Assembly: GCA_019188255.1 (NCBI GenBank)
Contig: JAETXT010000003.1
Coordinates: 6,262,001 to 6,326,000 of the forward strand
DNA: 64,000 bases
Reading direction: 5' to 3'
Origin: Verticillium longisporum
Taxonomy: Eukaryota; Ascomycota; Sordariomycetes; Glomerellales; Plectosphaerellaceae
A program made the translations under genes and the position numbers. The notes beneath the pieces are model-generated. The model was not told the DNA's origin. It worked only from the letters and a program-made list of their open reading frames with translations, and made no database searches. The number at the start of each line of letters is the position of its first letter. Position 1 is the first letter of the stretch. Below, in pieces: positions 1 through 12,386 of the stretch.

Positions 1-2941
1 CCTGACCTGGTTGTATCGGATCCATGTCGTCACCTGGTGCGATCATGCTGCCAGTTACGCTCTTCCTTTGGGGGCTGTCTATACCTCCGTCGATGAGATC
101 TAGACTAGGTGGCCTTGACTTGATGCTGCTAGATGCAGTGCTGGACGCTCTGTAGAGTCACATGTTAGTTGCTATTCCCGCCCCCAACTGATGAACATGT
201 GCATCTTACCTGTCCCTCACATACTTGAGGGGAATCTGCATCGTGAACGTCGTGCCTACTCCAACGGTACTCCTCAAAGAGATGGACCCTCCCATGAGGG
301 TCGCCAGTTGATGACAGATACTCAAACCAAGACCGGTGCCGCCAAATTTCTTGCTTAGGCCCAGGTCGCCCTGAACGAAAGGCTCGAAGACCCTCTGCTG
401 CATGTTCTCTGGAATACCAGGGCCGGTATCCTCGACCTCGAATTCGAACATGAATTGCTTGGCGCCCGGGGGCGGTGGTGTTGGCGACCGTTCTCGTATT
501 TGAACATGTGGTGTGGCCTTCGGATCAGCAGGGTTGATCGTAAGTGCTGTGCCCTTGTAACTAGCATTCTGGATTTGTTGCGATGACGTAGAGCCCGCCT
601 TGGAGCTGGCCGAGTGAACCGAGCTTGAGTTCAGCCTGTGACGCGATCTACCGAATCGTCTCGAGTCTTTGGAGAAGGACGATGTGCGGCTGTCGTCGCC
701 GCCAACCGGGGTTTCGACCTCGCCTATGCACCTGATTCTCACTTCCACCCTGCCTTCCGCTGGCGTAAACTTGAGACTGTTGCTGACGAGGTTGATGAGA
801 ACTTGCAAAATTCGGTGTTGGTCGCCCCAGAGACACATGTCTTTGAGTCGTCCCATGCCGTGGGGACCGAGGGCGGGTAGCTTCTTCTCTGCACTGGTTC
901 TGTCCACGCCAGGGTTGATCTCGACGACCTCGGAACTCAGGAAATCAACAGAGAGAGCGATACGGCCTTCCCGCACTTGTTTGTCGAAAATGGACAGCAC
1001 TTGCGTTCTGATATCAGCCAGTCTGAACTCCCTTTCTTCGAGGGCTAGTTGCTGGCCAATCTGGTTCTTTGAGAAACTGAGGTGATCCTCCAGGAGATGG
1101 AGCAGTAGGTCGCCTGGCTTGTATAACGACTTCAGGCTTTGCTTCCTCCTGGTGATGTCTGGCTCCTCCAAGCTGCCGGCGCACATGCCCAAAATGCCGT
1201 TCAAGGGCGTCTTGAGCTCGTGTGAGATGTTGGCAATGAATAGCGTCTTGCTCTCGTTGGCAGCCTCAGCTGCCTTCTTGCTGATCTCGAGTTCTCTTGT
1301 TCGTTCCGCGACCTTTTGATCAAGTGATGAGTATTGCTTTACCAGCTCGTCGCTCATGTCGTTGAAAGTCTGCGTCAACTCGGTGAGTTCGTCTGAGATG
1401 AAGTGCTTGCGATCATCGACTTTGCCGGGGATCTTGAAACTTCTGCGCGTCGATTCGCGTTCGTGCTCCGAAGGTGACTTTTCTTTTGGTTTGTATCCCA
1501 CCAGCTTGAGGAGAGCCACTGCGAGACCATCCCTTTTGGACCTCTGCGAACGTGAAGAGATGGCACCGGACCCCGGGCTGTCGTCGTCGTCGCAGTCGTA
1601 ATAGCCATCCTCGTAGCCAGGTGGCGCCACGGTCTTCTCGGTGGCAGCCTTGAGCCTGCGAATCGGCATCACGCTGAGGTGGGCGCAAGGGAAAATAAAG
1701 ATAATAAACAAACCGGCGGTGCCAAAGACACACCCCAAGATGATGTTGCGAAGTGTCGAAATGGGCGCATCTGTCTCTGACTTTGCTTGTTCGACGACAA
1801 CGGTCCAGTTGACAAGAGGCGTGTTAGTCCGTGCAAAGCCAACGGCGACGGGAACGTTCTGTTCGTTGTGCGTCGAGAGCATAGAGCTGGCATTGTTGAC
1901 CGTGTCGAAGCGCTTGGAGAAGGAGTCGAGAACGGCAGGGAACTTCTCGATGGCAAAAGGTTCCATGTTGTTGCCATCCAAATACCTACGATCGCTATGT
2001 CGGTCGGCCTGACCGGCGACAGGTTGAGGCGGCAAGATGAACTGCACAGGTGTGTCCCCGAACCTGTCTCTGTCAGGGAGGAAGGTAGCGTTGCTGACCG
2101 GGTTTGTAATGTCGAACCGGTTGGTCGGGTTTGTAGGACCGACCACCAATACGACGCCCGTGTCGCCCAACCCTTCCCGAGACTTGCCGACTTCGAGCAG
2201 CGATATCGATGTGAACACTAGCGTGATGTATCCAATGACAAAGTTATTCTCTCGTTGGTCTCGGATCGGTACAGAGATGGACATGAGAGCAAAAGTTTCG
2301 TTGAGGATAAGCGGCCCAAGCAGTAAGCCGCCGTTCGTAGAAATGCGAACACCTTGAAATGCTTCGGCGATGTAGGCACGCTCCTCTGGTCGAACCTGGC
2401 TGGGACGACCAAGATCGATGTAGGTGATATTAGGATAGAGCTCTGGAGGGTATCCCTCTTCCGTGTCGCCGAGGAACACTGGCTGGTTGTTGGGCCCACG
2501 GTAGGGCAGTTCGATCGGGGTCTCATTGACGCGAGCACCCGTGACATTGACTAGTCCGTAGTTGTTGCCGGTCGAGTTTCGTGAGTAGATGCGGCCTTGC
2601 AGAAGGCCACTGAGCGAGCCGACGGAGAGAGCGCTCTCGAGGTCGGCTTTGGCTATTTCCCAATTTTGCTCGGTCTGATTGCCGTTGTAAAAGTCGTAAA
2701 TGGAGCGTTGGATCAACAGCCGCGAGGATATTGTGAGGCAGTTAGTCTGGACCAGCTCAAGCTCGCTGGAAATGCGCGAGGCCTTGAGAGAGGCCGTCAG
2801 GGCGAGCTGATTGCTCTCGACATCGACGACGAAGTTGTTGACATAGATCCAAACGGGCACTGACAATATCATCAAGGCCACAAGGACGGCCAAGACAACA
2901 AGCAGTGCCAGTTGTTCCCGTATCGCGATCCGGACGCCCAT
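1..2941 (-). CDS. SLN1: SLN1-type hybrid histidine kinase (osmosensor), 3' part outside window
   Basis: Membrane sensor kinase of the SLN1 family, which feeds the fungal HOG phosphorelay. The exon 210-2941 encodes about 910 residues: a membrane segment at about 10-34, a long extracytoplasmic region, a second membrane segment at about 400-424, a HAMP-like linker and coiled coil, then the phosphoacceptor box NISHELKTPLNG with His574, an N-box near 715, EVEDTGPGIP near 835 and GGTGLGLSICH near 872. A 60-nt intron follows at 150-209 (donor GTAAGA, branch CTAAC, acceptor CTACAG). The next exon stays open in phase to base 1, reading a Ser/Pro-rich linker. The receiver domain usual in this family must lie beyond the left edge. 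The start at 2941 is the ATG just ahead of the first membrane segment. No frame damage is seen. Family assignment is from recognised motifs and architecture. Confidence 0.9.
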
Positions 2942-3410
2942 CTTGCCGGGTTATGAAGTTGGGGTGAGGCGGTGGCCCAGTTTCGCAGTCATCGTACGCC
3001 GGAACGTTCACACGCTGTTTGAATACTTTGAGGAGAATGAGATGTGAACTGCTGGGGAAAGTGTCGCAGCTGATGTCAGTCGCGTTCAGATCTATCGCTG
3101 CCAATCATAAGATTCGCGCGTCAAAATATCGGTGGGGTGGAGGTCGAATCAATGCGCGACGCTACTCTGTGCCAATCGATAAAAGGATATTCTGCGAAGG
3201 CGCAAGATAGAGAGGCAGGCTACGAAGTTGGGAGATGGACAATTGGCGATGTCGAGATGCGATGCTGGTGAGGAATAGGGCGGCGAGGGAGCGTCGGGGT
3301 GGTATCGTAGTGGTATCGTAAGGCGCAGGCGTGAGGGGAGGGGGTGGGGGACTGTAGAGCTGACTGTAAGGACCGATGAAGCTTGACGGCTGAGAGGCGA
3401 ATGCGGACGA

Positions 3411-3437
3411 GAGGCAAGAGAGGCAAGAGAGGCAAGA
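3411..3437. repeat. 9-bp tandem repeat, three copies
   Basis: Three perfect copies of GAGGCAAGA lie in the purine-rich leader region upstream of the SLN1-type gene. This is a simple minisatellite and no function is implied. Confidence 0.85.
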
Positions 3438-4297
3438 GACCAAGATTGGAGAGGGGTCTTCCGAGCCAAGAAAAGGGACGTATCGAGAGGAAGAGGAAGA
3501 AAAGAACCAAAAGCCAGTGGCGGACGGCGGGAGGACGGCGTGAGCGAGAGACCTTTTGGGTGGAAAGAGCTAAAGGGGATTAGCACCCATGCCAGATCTG
3601 CGGAAGGAGAAAATAGCGGCTGCGGGAGGACGAGCACTGGGATTGGGATTGATGGGGCGCCCGGGCGCGAGGGAGAGACTGAACTGAATTGATCGTGGAC
3701 GAGCACACAACAGACGGACCCCGAGATTGACAGCAGCCACGCCCAACTAATTGATAGTCAAGGTTGACACCAGAAAGGGACGTGGACAGAAAGAAGCGTG
3801 GATACAAGGCGAGGCGAGGAATCCGCCAGGAAAACAAAATCGCGTGGAGCTGAAGCAACGCAAGGTGAAGGGTGGGACGGGAACAGCGCAAGAGGCGGGT
3901 CAACGGAGCAAGGGCCTCCTGGTCAGACAAGGCCACAGGGGACGAGTACAGGCCACTCACTCCTTTCGTTTCCTCAGGCGAGGCAGGGAGATGCGTAGTC
4001 AGTCGTAGTGCTGGCTGTACTGGCACAAGCCCTTGGAGGCGATCGCGATGAGAAGCAAGTAGTGTTTTCCCGGAACGTTCGGGGGAGGGGACCTATGAGG
4101 CCAGGGCCCGGCCAGAACGCGCGCTCCCCAGAGAATGGCGGAATACGATGGACGGATGACTGGCGTTGATGACAGAATGGGGCACTCGACCGTGAATGCG
4201 GATGAATGAAGGGGAACAAAGATGGGGCGATCCAGCAGATCAGCGATCAGCGAGGACAAGCTCCTGTCTGGAAGAGGAAAACAGTGGACATGGGCAA

Positions 4298-4320
4298 GAC
4301 AGGCGAGACAGGCGAGACAG
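4298..4320. repeat. 9-bp tandem repeat, about 2.5 copies
   Basis: Unit GACAGGCGA is repeated twice plus a partial third copy in the SLN1/HET intergenic region. Confidence 0.75.
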
Positions 4321-5764
4321 CACAGCCGGGAGGCCCCTGTCGCCCAGGCGGTCCAGACCCAGCACGGGCGACAGGCCTGCCGCCGCCCAGTGATTTCGCC
4401 TCGCATCCTGGAGGAGATTGCCCCGGATGAGTCAGCTGCTCCTGCTGCCGTTGTTTGGTTTTGCCTGCCCGGATCTGCCCCGCCCCTGCCACTCCAGGTG
4501 TGTTCCTCGTGCGCGACTGCCCGTCTGCGTCTGCGTTTGTCTCTGTGGCATGGCAGTCTCCACCCAGATATATTCTTCAGTCCTGCCTTCCCGTCCCTGC
4601 CACCTTACCTTTACTTTGGGCACCTGAGGTACCATTGCACTCGGAGCCTTGTCTCGAACAGTAGCACTGGGACACGGCTAGCATCACGATCCTCACCACC
4701 ATCAATACGACGTCGTACTCACAAATACCATCATCGCCATCAAATCCCATCACTCCATTCCTCGCCCGACCAACTAGCGTTCACTGCATTAGCGTGTCTG
4801 GAACACCCAACGTCGTACCAGTCGACCCAGTAGGGCCCAGCAGCCCAGCATCCAGTCTGATCGTCGCCAAACGCCTCGAACCACCATCACTTATCACAAT
4901 CAATGTCTTCTGTACCTCGTGCAGTGTGCAGTGGCATGGCCGGCTAATTCTGGGTTTATCACTTGCCGCAAAAACTCTATACCACCCCCGGCTTCAGAGT
5001 CTGTGTCAGTCCAACCCGTCTTCCGGCACACTGTATCGCCGTTTGCGGCCATGTCTCCGCCTCCCCGCCACGATCATCCTGTCCTTGGTTGGGCCAGTAC
5101 CACCAGCTGAAAGGCGCGAGGTACCGGCGCTGGTGCTTGACAGCTTCGCCGGAACTTGCCAGTCCCTGCCTGCCGCTGCTAGTGACCCTCTTGACCGGGA
5201 CAACACCGAGACGGTGGGCCGTGTCCCCCACCTCCGTCCTCACTACTGCCGAACTCAGAGCCTCCATGGCGTGATTGTATCTTCTGCCACGCGGACCTGT
5301 GCCGGCATCCGGCAGGGTGGCCAGAGGCCGTTCTTTACGGGCCTACTGCGGGATCGGTCAGATGCCTCATTTGCCCTGTTTTGGGCTTTTCGTGAGAATG
5401 AAGTGGCTTGTCTTCTTTTAAAGATGCATAGCAACCGTTGCCGCTGTATCAGCTCAGAGGTGTCTTTGATTTTCCTGTAAGCTGATCGATCGGCAGAAAC
5501 TGGTTGCGGAGACTGGTGTTGACTGACCCGCCGTGCTGAGTCTCACTGAAGGTCCGGACGACCGTGAGCAACATGCAGCAGGTCCTCAAGGCATACCCCG
5601 AGGGTGTTTCAGGATGCACTGCGCTGCGCATTCTTGGTCATGGTTGCCTGCATAAAACAAAATGCCTCAATACGATGTCTCCTCGTCGTCTTCTCACTCT
5701 GCAACTGTGTGAGCCCAATAACGTATCTGGTCTAGAAACAGCTTATACCAGCTTCACGGACGCA

Positions 5765-7951
5765 ATGTCATTCTCCGACGACCGGCTATGCCCCATTTGC
5801 GCCAACCTCAATATCGAGGGTCTTTTCGATCCGACTCGTTTCAGAGGCCTGCCGCCAGCTCCCTCGCCCGAGAGCGAGGCCGTCAGATGGGACAGATATA
5901 TCCAACATGCCGCAACCTGGAGACGTCTCACTCGAGAAGAAATCGTCGCACATTACCCGCCAGGCATAGTCCCCAGCTGTCCCTTTTGCGAGATTGTGGG
6001 TGGCATTGGGCACTTGCTCGCTGCTGGGCGCCCGCTGAACCCCAATAGCCATACCCCACGTGTGACGAAGAAGGTCCTGCTAGCTATCCCATCAGACTTT
6101 CTGTATGATATAGCCACAAGCAGGAGGGAGCAACATGCCATGAATGCCGCAGCATCAGTCTTCCTACTCATAATGGACCAGGTCCAATACGATGAGGCCA
6201 AGGCCAAGTCGTTTGGCAGCACAACTTTGTTTGTGCGGTTCGCCCATCGAGACTTCCCGGGATCCTTAGTATCGCTGGTTGCGGATCCGTCCGTCGACCT
6301 TCGGCGCCCTCTGGACCTGCCCATGCAGGGACGGCGCTTGCTGGAGGAAAATATTGACTAAGACTTTGTGCGTTCATGGATCCAGCTTTGCAAGGACCAG
6401 CACGATAACTGTTGCAGGAGAGGAAACCTACAACCTGTGCCGCGGCTGAAACTGAAAGATTGTGAGGCAAGACGTATCATCAAACCGGATCCGAACAGAA
6501 AATACCCTTACGTGGCATTGAGTTACGTGTGGGAAAGTGCTCCTCCAGAAAAGTACAATTATACAAATCTACCAGATGATCTACCCCCCGTGATCCTCGA
6601 TACTATGCGCGCTGTCGTCAAGCTTGGATTTCGATACGTATGGATCGACCGCTACTGTATCTGGCAAGATGACCAGATCCACAAGATGAGCCAGGTTGAA
6701 AGGATGGACCAGATATACAGCGACGCAGAGCTCACCATTGTCGCCGTCGGAGCCAAGGATCCTGGCTACGGATTGCCAGGTTTGACACTAAGCCGAACTC
6801 AACACGTTCCTATAAACAAGAGAATAGGCGAGCGACATCTGGTTGGCAAGTTCAGCCACCACTGGCAGCTGAACGAGGTGTCGAAATCGAAGTGGGCTAC
6901 TCGTGGCTGGACGTTTCAAGAGACTTGTCTTTCGAGGAGAAGGTTGTATTTCTCCAACTATGAGGTCTCTTTTGAGTGCCACGATATGATGTGTTTTGAG
7001 CACCTAACGCAGCCTCATGCGTACGAGGGGAGCTTGGAACATCGGGAGAGGCCAGAATGGAACCAAATCAACAACCCACATGGAATATGGGCCGTGATTT
7101 CCAACTATTGCGAACGTCAGCTCAGTTCTTCGAGTGACAGGCTCGCCGCTATCACGGGCGTCCTCAATAGGTGGGCGAAAGTCAACCAGGGCTGTGCCTC
7201 CTACTGGGGCATACCCGTCGTAGCTTCAGGCACGGAGCCTCTCAGCGGCGCATCGTCAAAGCAAGCATTTCTGGCCGGGTTGCACTGGCAGCTACAGGCG
7301 AGAACCGGGAAGGCTGGGCTCGCCAGGCTCTCGGAATTCCCGAGCTGGTCCTGGGTATCGCAGAACGGACGGTGTTTGTTCGGTCATCCGTACTACCACA
7401 TCATCCCTCCTAACTTAGAGGATGTCTCTAAGGAGTTTGATGCTGAAGTCTGGATAGAGACACCTGACGGGAAAGCCGTCGAGTGGAGCGTCTTCCGCGA
7501 CGGGAGTGGTCTCGAACGGTCATCTCTGAAGTGGAGCCGATACATACACCTTGAGTGCTGGTCCTTCCAGACCGGTTCTTTTTATCTTCAGGAGCTCCGA
7601 CATACCCCGGGCAGCAGATCACCCGTCACCATTCTCTACGTTCCGGTAACGAATCGTCCCAATGATGCGGATGAAAAAACGACCATTATTGCACGACTGT
7701 TGCCAGATTCCGGTTTCGGGAACTTGTCGAGGCTGAAGAGGCGAGACCTAACAGCTGTCACATTCTCTCCTGTTGAGCACAGCGCGTTCGCCCTCGTGCT
7801 GGATATCGTTGCAGGTGATACGCTCAGGGTGGGAATTCTAGAACTCGCCAAGCTCATCGACCGGGACACGTTCGAATCCGCAGAGGCATTCCGGGGCCAC
7901 CTTGACCCTGCTCAGTTTGCCGCAACGAGGCGTCGTGTGAGACTAGGGTAG
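5765..7951 (+). pseudogene. HET-domain (heterokaryon incompatibility) protein interrupted by an in-frame TAA
   Basis: HET-domain proteins act in non-self recognition and programmed cell death in filamentous fungi. The frame from ATG 5765 reads 198 codons beginning MSFSDDRLCPICANLN, meets TAA at 6359-6361, then stays open in the same frame for 529 codons to the stop at 7949-7951. Both sides look coding: the first half has a Cys-rich start (CPIC, then CPFCEIVGG), and the second begins DFVRSWIQLCKDQHDNC, the usual lead-in to a HET domain. That domain shows YVALSYVW near residue 248, VWIDRYCIWQDD near 293 and RGWTFQE near 380. The TAA could be a real nonsense mutation, a sequencing error or, least likely, readthrough; no GT-AG intron removes it without losing conserved sequence. 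A farther in-frame ATG at 5564 exists, but the 5765 start fits the family better. Confidence 0.8.
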
Positions 7952-8495
7952 TCGATGTAGGTCAGCCTCGGAGGGTTTGGCACCTGTGGACTTGTGAGCT
8001 ACTATTGGGCCATAAGGAAATGTCTGTAGATGCCCATATCTAGCATGTATGGCCGCCCGCATTATCGTGATAGCCATCTAAGACTCGCAATGTTGATTTG
8101 AAATGTCTCGTGGCGCATATTCACATTCCAGAGAGGCAGAGACACAAGCAATGAGCCTCCCCGGGACTGCTCTGTCGCCATAGCGGCAGCACCCACGCCA
8201 TGTTGATCGATAGGGGAAACAGGCGAAAGCAGGTTGTCATTATATGACAGACAGACCTGGACACACATGAAAAACAGCTACACGAGAAGGCAAGCGAAAG
8301 GAACGTCACGTCATATATTCATTGAAAGGAAGAAGCAAGTAGAGGAAATCGTAATAAGCCCCTCCGGAACACCCCCTTTCCGCCCACCCTTTCCATCTCC
8401 CCAAGCCGTACAAGCGATCAAAGAATGTAGAAGGTCGTTTACACATTTGTGACAGGGCGACAAAAAACATAGCATCGGACTCAGACTCGGACTAT
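7952..8495. other. Intergenic, convergent 3' ends
   Basis: These 544 bases lie between the HET gene (+) and the F-box gene (-), which converge. I see only presumed 3' untranslated sequence and no coding signal. Confidence 0.6.
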
Positions 8496-10730
8496 TCATG
8501 ACCTCGTAAACATCAGGGGCACCAGTGCCGACTGGCTCGACATGCTCCGCGCGTCGGGCAGCACGCTGATGTAGCTCTTGCCGAATAGGCCCTCCCTGAG
8601 ACGCGCCGCCATGGCGCAGCTGTCGGGTCCGTGGGAGGGCACCTGCTTTTTGCTGCTGCTGCTGCCGCTGCTGAACTGCGCCGAGAGCTTGAGCAGCACG
8701 GCTTCCTTTGCCTTTTGCAGCGCGCACTACAGCGCGGCGGCGACCACGGCCAGCACGCGGTGGGCTAACTCTTGCGCAATGTTGCGCTGGACAGAGGAGA
8801 TGCCCTCGTCGGGGTCCACGTCGGCGGCGTGGCGACGGTTGGGGTCGTACGTCGTGGGCTGCAGGAGAACCGGCTGCTGGGTGGTGTCCATGATGGGGGC
8901 GCTGATGCTGGACAGCGTGCGGACGGGGCCGGCAGGGCGATGGCGCTCCGCCTCGGCCGCCGTCGACGACATGTTGGACGGCTGCTTGCGGAGGATTGAG
9001 CGGTCGCTGTTGCTGCGGCTGGGGCCGGGGCTGGGGCGGCTCTCCTTGTCGTCCTCGGCGTGTCGCTTTTTCCTGTGACGGCTGCCGTGACGGCGGTGAT
9101 GCTGCTTGTCGCGCGATTCGACCTCTTGTTCGGCGTCCGAGGGCCTCCGGTGTCGGTGGCTGCTCTGCTTGGTCTCGACGTCGGGCTGATCGACGCCGAC
9201 CTCATCCACTCTCCTACGCACCTTGCGCTTCTTCTTGAGCTTCGTCGTGAAGGCAGCGCTCGCCTCCCTGGCCGCGGCAATCTCGCTGACGAGATCAGCC
9301 TCGAGGTCCTCTCTCCGTCTTCTCTCGTCGATCTCCTCGTCATCGCCGAGGAATTCCAGCCCATCAAGAGGCTCGCCAAAGTCAAAAGCGAGCAGCTCCC
9401 TCGAGGCGGCGGCGGCAGCAGCGCTCGGCGTCGAGGGTAGATCATCCCACGACGGCACGCTGTGCAGGCTCCCGGTAGGTGACGACCCAGAAGTCGACCC
9501 ACACACGGAGCCAGACCAGGACCTCGACCACCGGTCATCGTCACCCGTCGGCCCCTCGGCCGACCAGGAAGACGAACCGCGGAGGGGCGCCAGGGCGTCG
9601 CTCCAGCGCCCGCCGTCGGCGAGCACGACATCCTCAAAGTCAAACTCGCGCACGGTGGCACTGTGGGCGCCGACGAGGTCAGCGAGTTGCGGTGCGTGCA
9701 TAGTCGCGTTGCGGACGCCCATGTGGCGCAGGCGGGGAAGTGAATGGGGGCCGGCCCGGGGCGGGCGGCAGCGGGGACATGGGCGAGGTGACTTCGTTGA
9801 AGAGCTTCCTGCTGGCGCGCGAGGAGGGGGCCGCGAAGAGGGGATCGGCAGGCAGTGCGAGGGGGCAGGGCCCGCGCAGGCCGAGCCAGGTGAAGGACAG
9901 CTTCTCGAGCGAGGGGGCCATGGCGCGGAGGTAGTCGTCCATGATGCGCAGGTGATCGCGGCCCGGGGTCGAGGCGTCGGAAAAGTCCCAACTCTCGACG
10001 GCGAGGGAGAGCTTGCGGATCTGGCGCCAGCGGCGCGGTGAGGAGGGCAGGGCGCCGAGAGAGGCGGGAGCCGCCCTGAGGTACTGCAGGGCGGCCGGGT
10101 GGAGGTGGGCGAGGGAGAGCTGCGAGAGGGCGGTCAGGGGATTTCTCTCGAGGGCGATGCGCAGGCTGATGAGGGCATAGTCGACGGCATCGCGACGGTA
10201 GCGCTCGCGGGGTCCTGGCCGGGCGTGCGCAGGGTGAGGTGGCGGAGGTTCGGCACGTGAGCGAGCGCATTGATAAAGGAGGGGACATTGGTGGCAGCGT
10301 GGAAGAGGGGCGGGTACTGCTGGGTGAGAATCTCGCCGAGCTCCGTGTTGGCGTACTTGGGCCGGGCGAGCACTGAGGCCATGGAGGTGTGCGGCGTGTA
10401 GAGGAAGGAGATCTCGGCGCCGGTCAGAGGATGGATGAGGGGCGGCAGAAAGGTGGCGGGTGAGTGCGCAAAGTGGAACGTCAGGTGCTCCACGTGGTGG
10501 CCGATGCGGGCGAGAGCATGGACGCGGGACTGTTTGGTAAAGGTGTTGGGGGTAAAGGTGACATGGATGCGCCTGAAGAGGCGCTTGGTCGTGACATTGC
10601 AGCATGCAGAGGAGGCGAGGCGCAGGGCGGCAACATCCTCGCGTGGGAGGAGGCCTAGGATGCGGTCGCGGATGTGCTGGTTGTCTGTCTGCCAGAGACG
10701 GTAAAACGGTGTTGTTTGTTGGGCGTCCAT
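8496..10730 (-). pseudogene. F-box/LRR-like protein, frame broken and with an in-frame TAG
   Basis: The N-terminus (from ATG 10730) carries an F-box-like stretch, IRDRILGLLPREDVAALRLA, followed by leucine-rich segments such as HVPNLRHLTLR and SLPRLRHMGVRN. This suggests a substrate-binding subunit of an SCF ubiquitin ligase. Coding similarity moves between frames: the first break is at the 4-base run 10209-10212 (one C missing on the coding strand), and the second lies near 9746-9750, where two missing bases or one extra base return it to the original frame. The tail is acidic and then rich in Lys, Arg, His and Ser. TAG at 8727-8729 follows VVAAAL, but the same frame continues for about 77 codons (CALQKAKEAVLLKLSAQF onward) to a stop at 8496. 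The homopolymer breaks look technical, while the TAG may be real. Specific function is unknown. Confidence 0.65.
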
Positions 10731-12386
10731 GGCGGCTCTTGCATTGTTTTCGGCAAGGTTGTCGGGTTGGTGGAAGTATTTTCGACGATGCGAAGGAATA
10801 TGTCTTTCAGAATGTTGGTGGGGATCGAGGTGGTGTATTTCTTGCTTGTGTAATGTTGTTGGTTGGCGTGCTGGTTGATTGTGTCGTTGGCTGATGGCAA
10901 GGTGAGGCTATTCCGAAGCCAGGTGTGTGGTCAAGTGCGAGGGCAGAGAGACAAGGTGTTGGACAGGTTCGGAGGGAGAGATGGAGAGAGAATGAGCTCG
11001 GCACAGAGAGACTCGCTCATACAACAAAGCAGTGAAATAGCAGTAGCAGATACAGGCACACAGACACAGACGGGGAAGATGAAACGGTCGTGAACGTAAA
11101 AGCGAGGCCGTCAAGGCGGCCCGGTCAGAGGCCCCTCGGGTCCTGATATAGCCATTCCTCTCAGCCTGGTCGCCGGCCTTCCCTAGCCCCCCGACTTTCT
11201 TTCTGATCCCCGTACTTTCTTTCTCTTCAGAGTCTCCCTCTCTGTTTTTGCCTCATGCTCATGGCGCAGCCCCATACAAGCACTCGGTATGGCTGCATGC
11301 AGGACGGCGAATGTTGTTGCGAGTTGCGAGAGAGATGCGTCCCCCCGCAGAAACAACTGGCTGGTGGCTCACGGTGGACAATGGGGGAGAAGCCCAGCCG
11401 TGCAGTAGCGTACCGGCACGCACCCTCGACCGCGACTTTTCGGCGCGCCGGCCGACCTGACTGGCCCGCCGCGCTGGCCACCTGCATTCGACCCCTGGAT
11501 GCCACGGTCCGTCCGTCTTGGGGGTCCTGGTCTGCCGCAGTGGCCGGCCGTTGGTTGACTGGATCCTCGCGGTCGGAAAGGCTAGCGCTATCACGGTTGA
11601 GACACGCGCGCCGAGTGTTCTGATTGGATCATTGTTTCCATACCGGTGTGTGATTGGTTGTCGGAGAGAAACGCGTCGCGTGGCTGCGCGTGGGGACTCG
11701 TCGTGACTCTGTCGAGACTCTGTCGAGACTCTGTCGAGACTCTGTCGAGACAAGCGCGGCGTTTCTTCCTCTTGCCGTGTGTCGTCGTGCCACAAGCCTG
11801 TGTTGGTTGTCTTGTGTTGCGCTGTGTTGACTACACAGCCACAAGGTGGATAAAGACCCCATTGATCCGTTGTCAACGACTTCGAATGAGACGAAGGCCA
11901 GCCCAAGTCCAACAACTCAAGGCCACACGATGGCCTTTGTTTTGACTCACTCCTGACGAGCCCCCCGCCCCCCCTTCTAGCTTGAGTCGTGACTTGTCGC
12001 CCATCACCACATCACTGCTGGCTGCCCCCCTTCAAATCCCCCCTGGAACACCCACCCTAGGTCATATAGCCTCTGATTCATTCATCCTGCTACTGCTACA
12101 GCCTCCTCCTCATGCCATGGCCCCTTCGCTCCGAGATGCCCTCTCACCGAACAACGCATAGCAAGCTGGCTATGCTGTGTAGTATACATGTCATATTGGG
12201 CATCCTTGCCCCATCTGTGTTTGTGACTCTTTGCCAGCAAGTCTGACAAAGCAAAACGAGTCACCCGCTGCTGCCGTGTCATCGTCAGACGTCTCGAGCC
12301 AGAAGAAGTCTCAAGCCCAAGGCCTCCCATCGAACCGCCACACCTCTTCGCCCTCCTGCCAACAGCCGAGTTGGGGCGCGGATCAA
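10731..12386. other. Intergenic region with an 11-bp tandem repeat
   Basis: This lies upstream of the F-box-type gene and downstream of the Air-like gene, both on the minus strand. It contains T-rich promoter-like sequence around 11160-11240 and the repeat at 11705-11748. A 218-codon open frame across the repeat (minus strand) has the composition of read-through noise. No gene is called. Confidence 0.6.
11705..11748. repeat. 11-bp tandem repeat, four perfect copies
   Basis: Unit GACTCTGTCGA is repeated four times without mismatch. A fifth partial unit (GAC) follows. Confidence 0.9.

Larger units (their letters stand above)
2942..5764. other. Intergenic region between divergent SLN1 and HET genes
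   Basis: This 2.8-kb stretch separates two divergent genes and should hold both promoters and 5' leaders. It has long purine- or pyrimidine-biased tracts and two small tandem repeats (3411-3437 and 4298-4320). Open frames here are short, overlap on both strands and have Ser/Pro- or Arg-rich composition with no recognisable domain, so I call no gene. Confidence 0.6.

Noticed and set aside
3149..3706. 185-codon open frame on the minus strand upstream of the SLN1-type gene
   Set aside because: Ser/Pro/Leu-rich reading of a pyrimidine-rich leader, with equal-length frames overlapping it.
6300..6420. Intron explaining the TAA in the HET gene (CTAAG resembles a branch point)
   Set aside because: Any GT-AG pair removing the stop would also delete sequence that fits the family on one or both sides, and several options lose frame.
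9223..10041. 272-codon open frame on the plus strand
   Set aside because: Antisense shadow of the G+C-rich F-box gene.
8765..10288. 507-codon open frame on the minus strand
   Set aside because: Third frame of the F-box/LRR gene; Pro/Arg/Ser-rich with no motif, while the recognisable F-box and LRR sequence lies in the other two frames.
11259..11915. 218-codon open frame on the minus strand
   Set aside because: Built partly from the 11-bp repeat read as a peptide repeat; no family resemblance.
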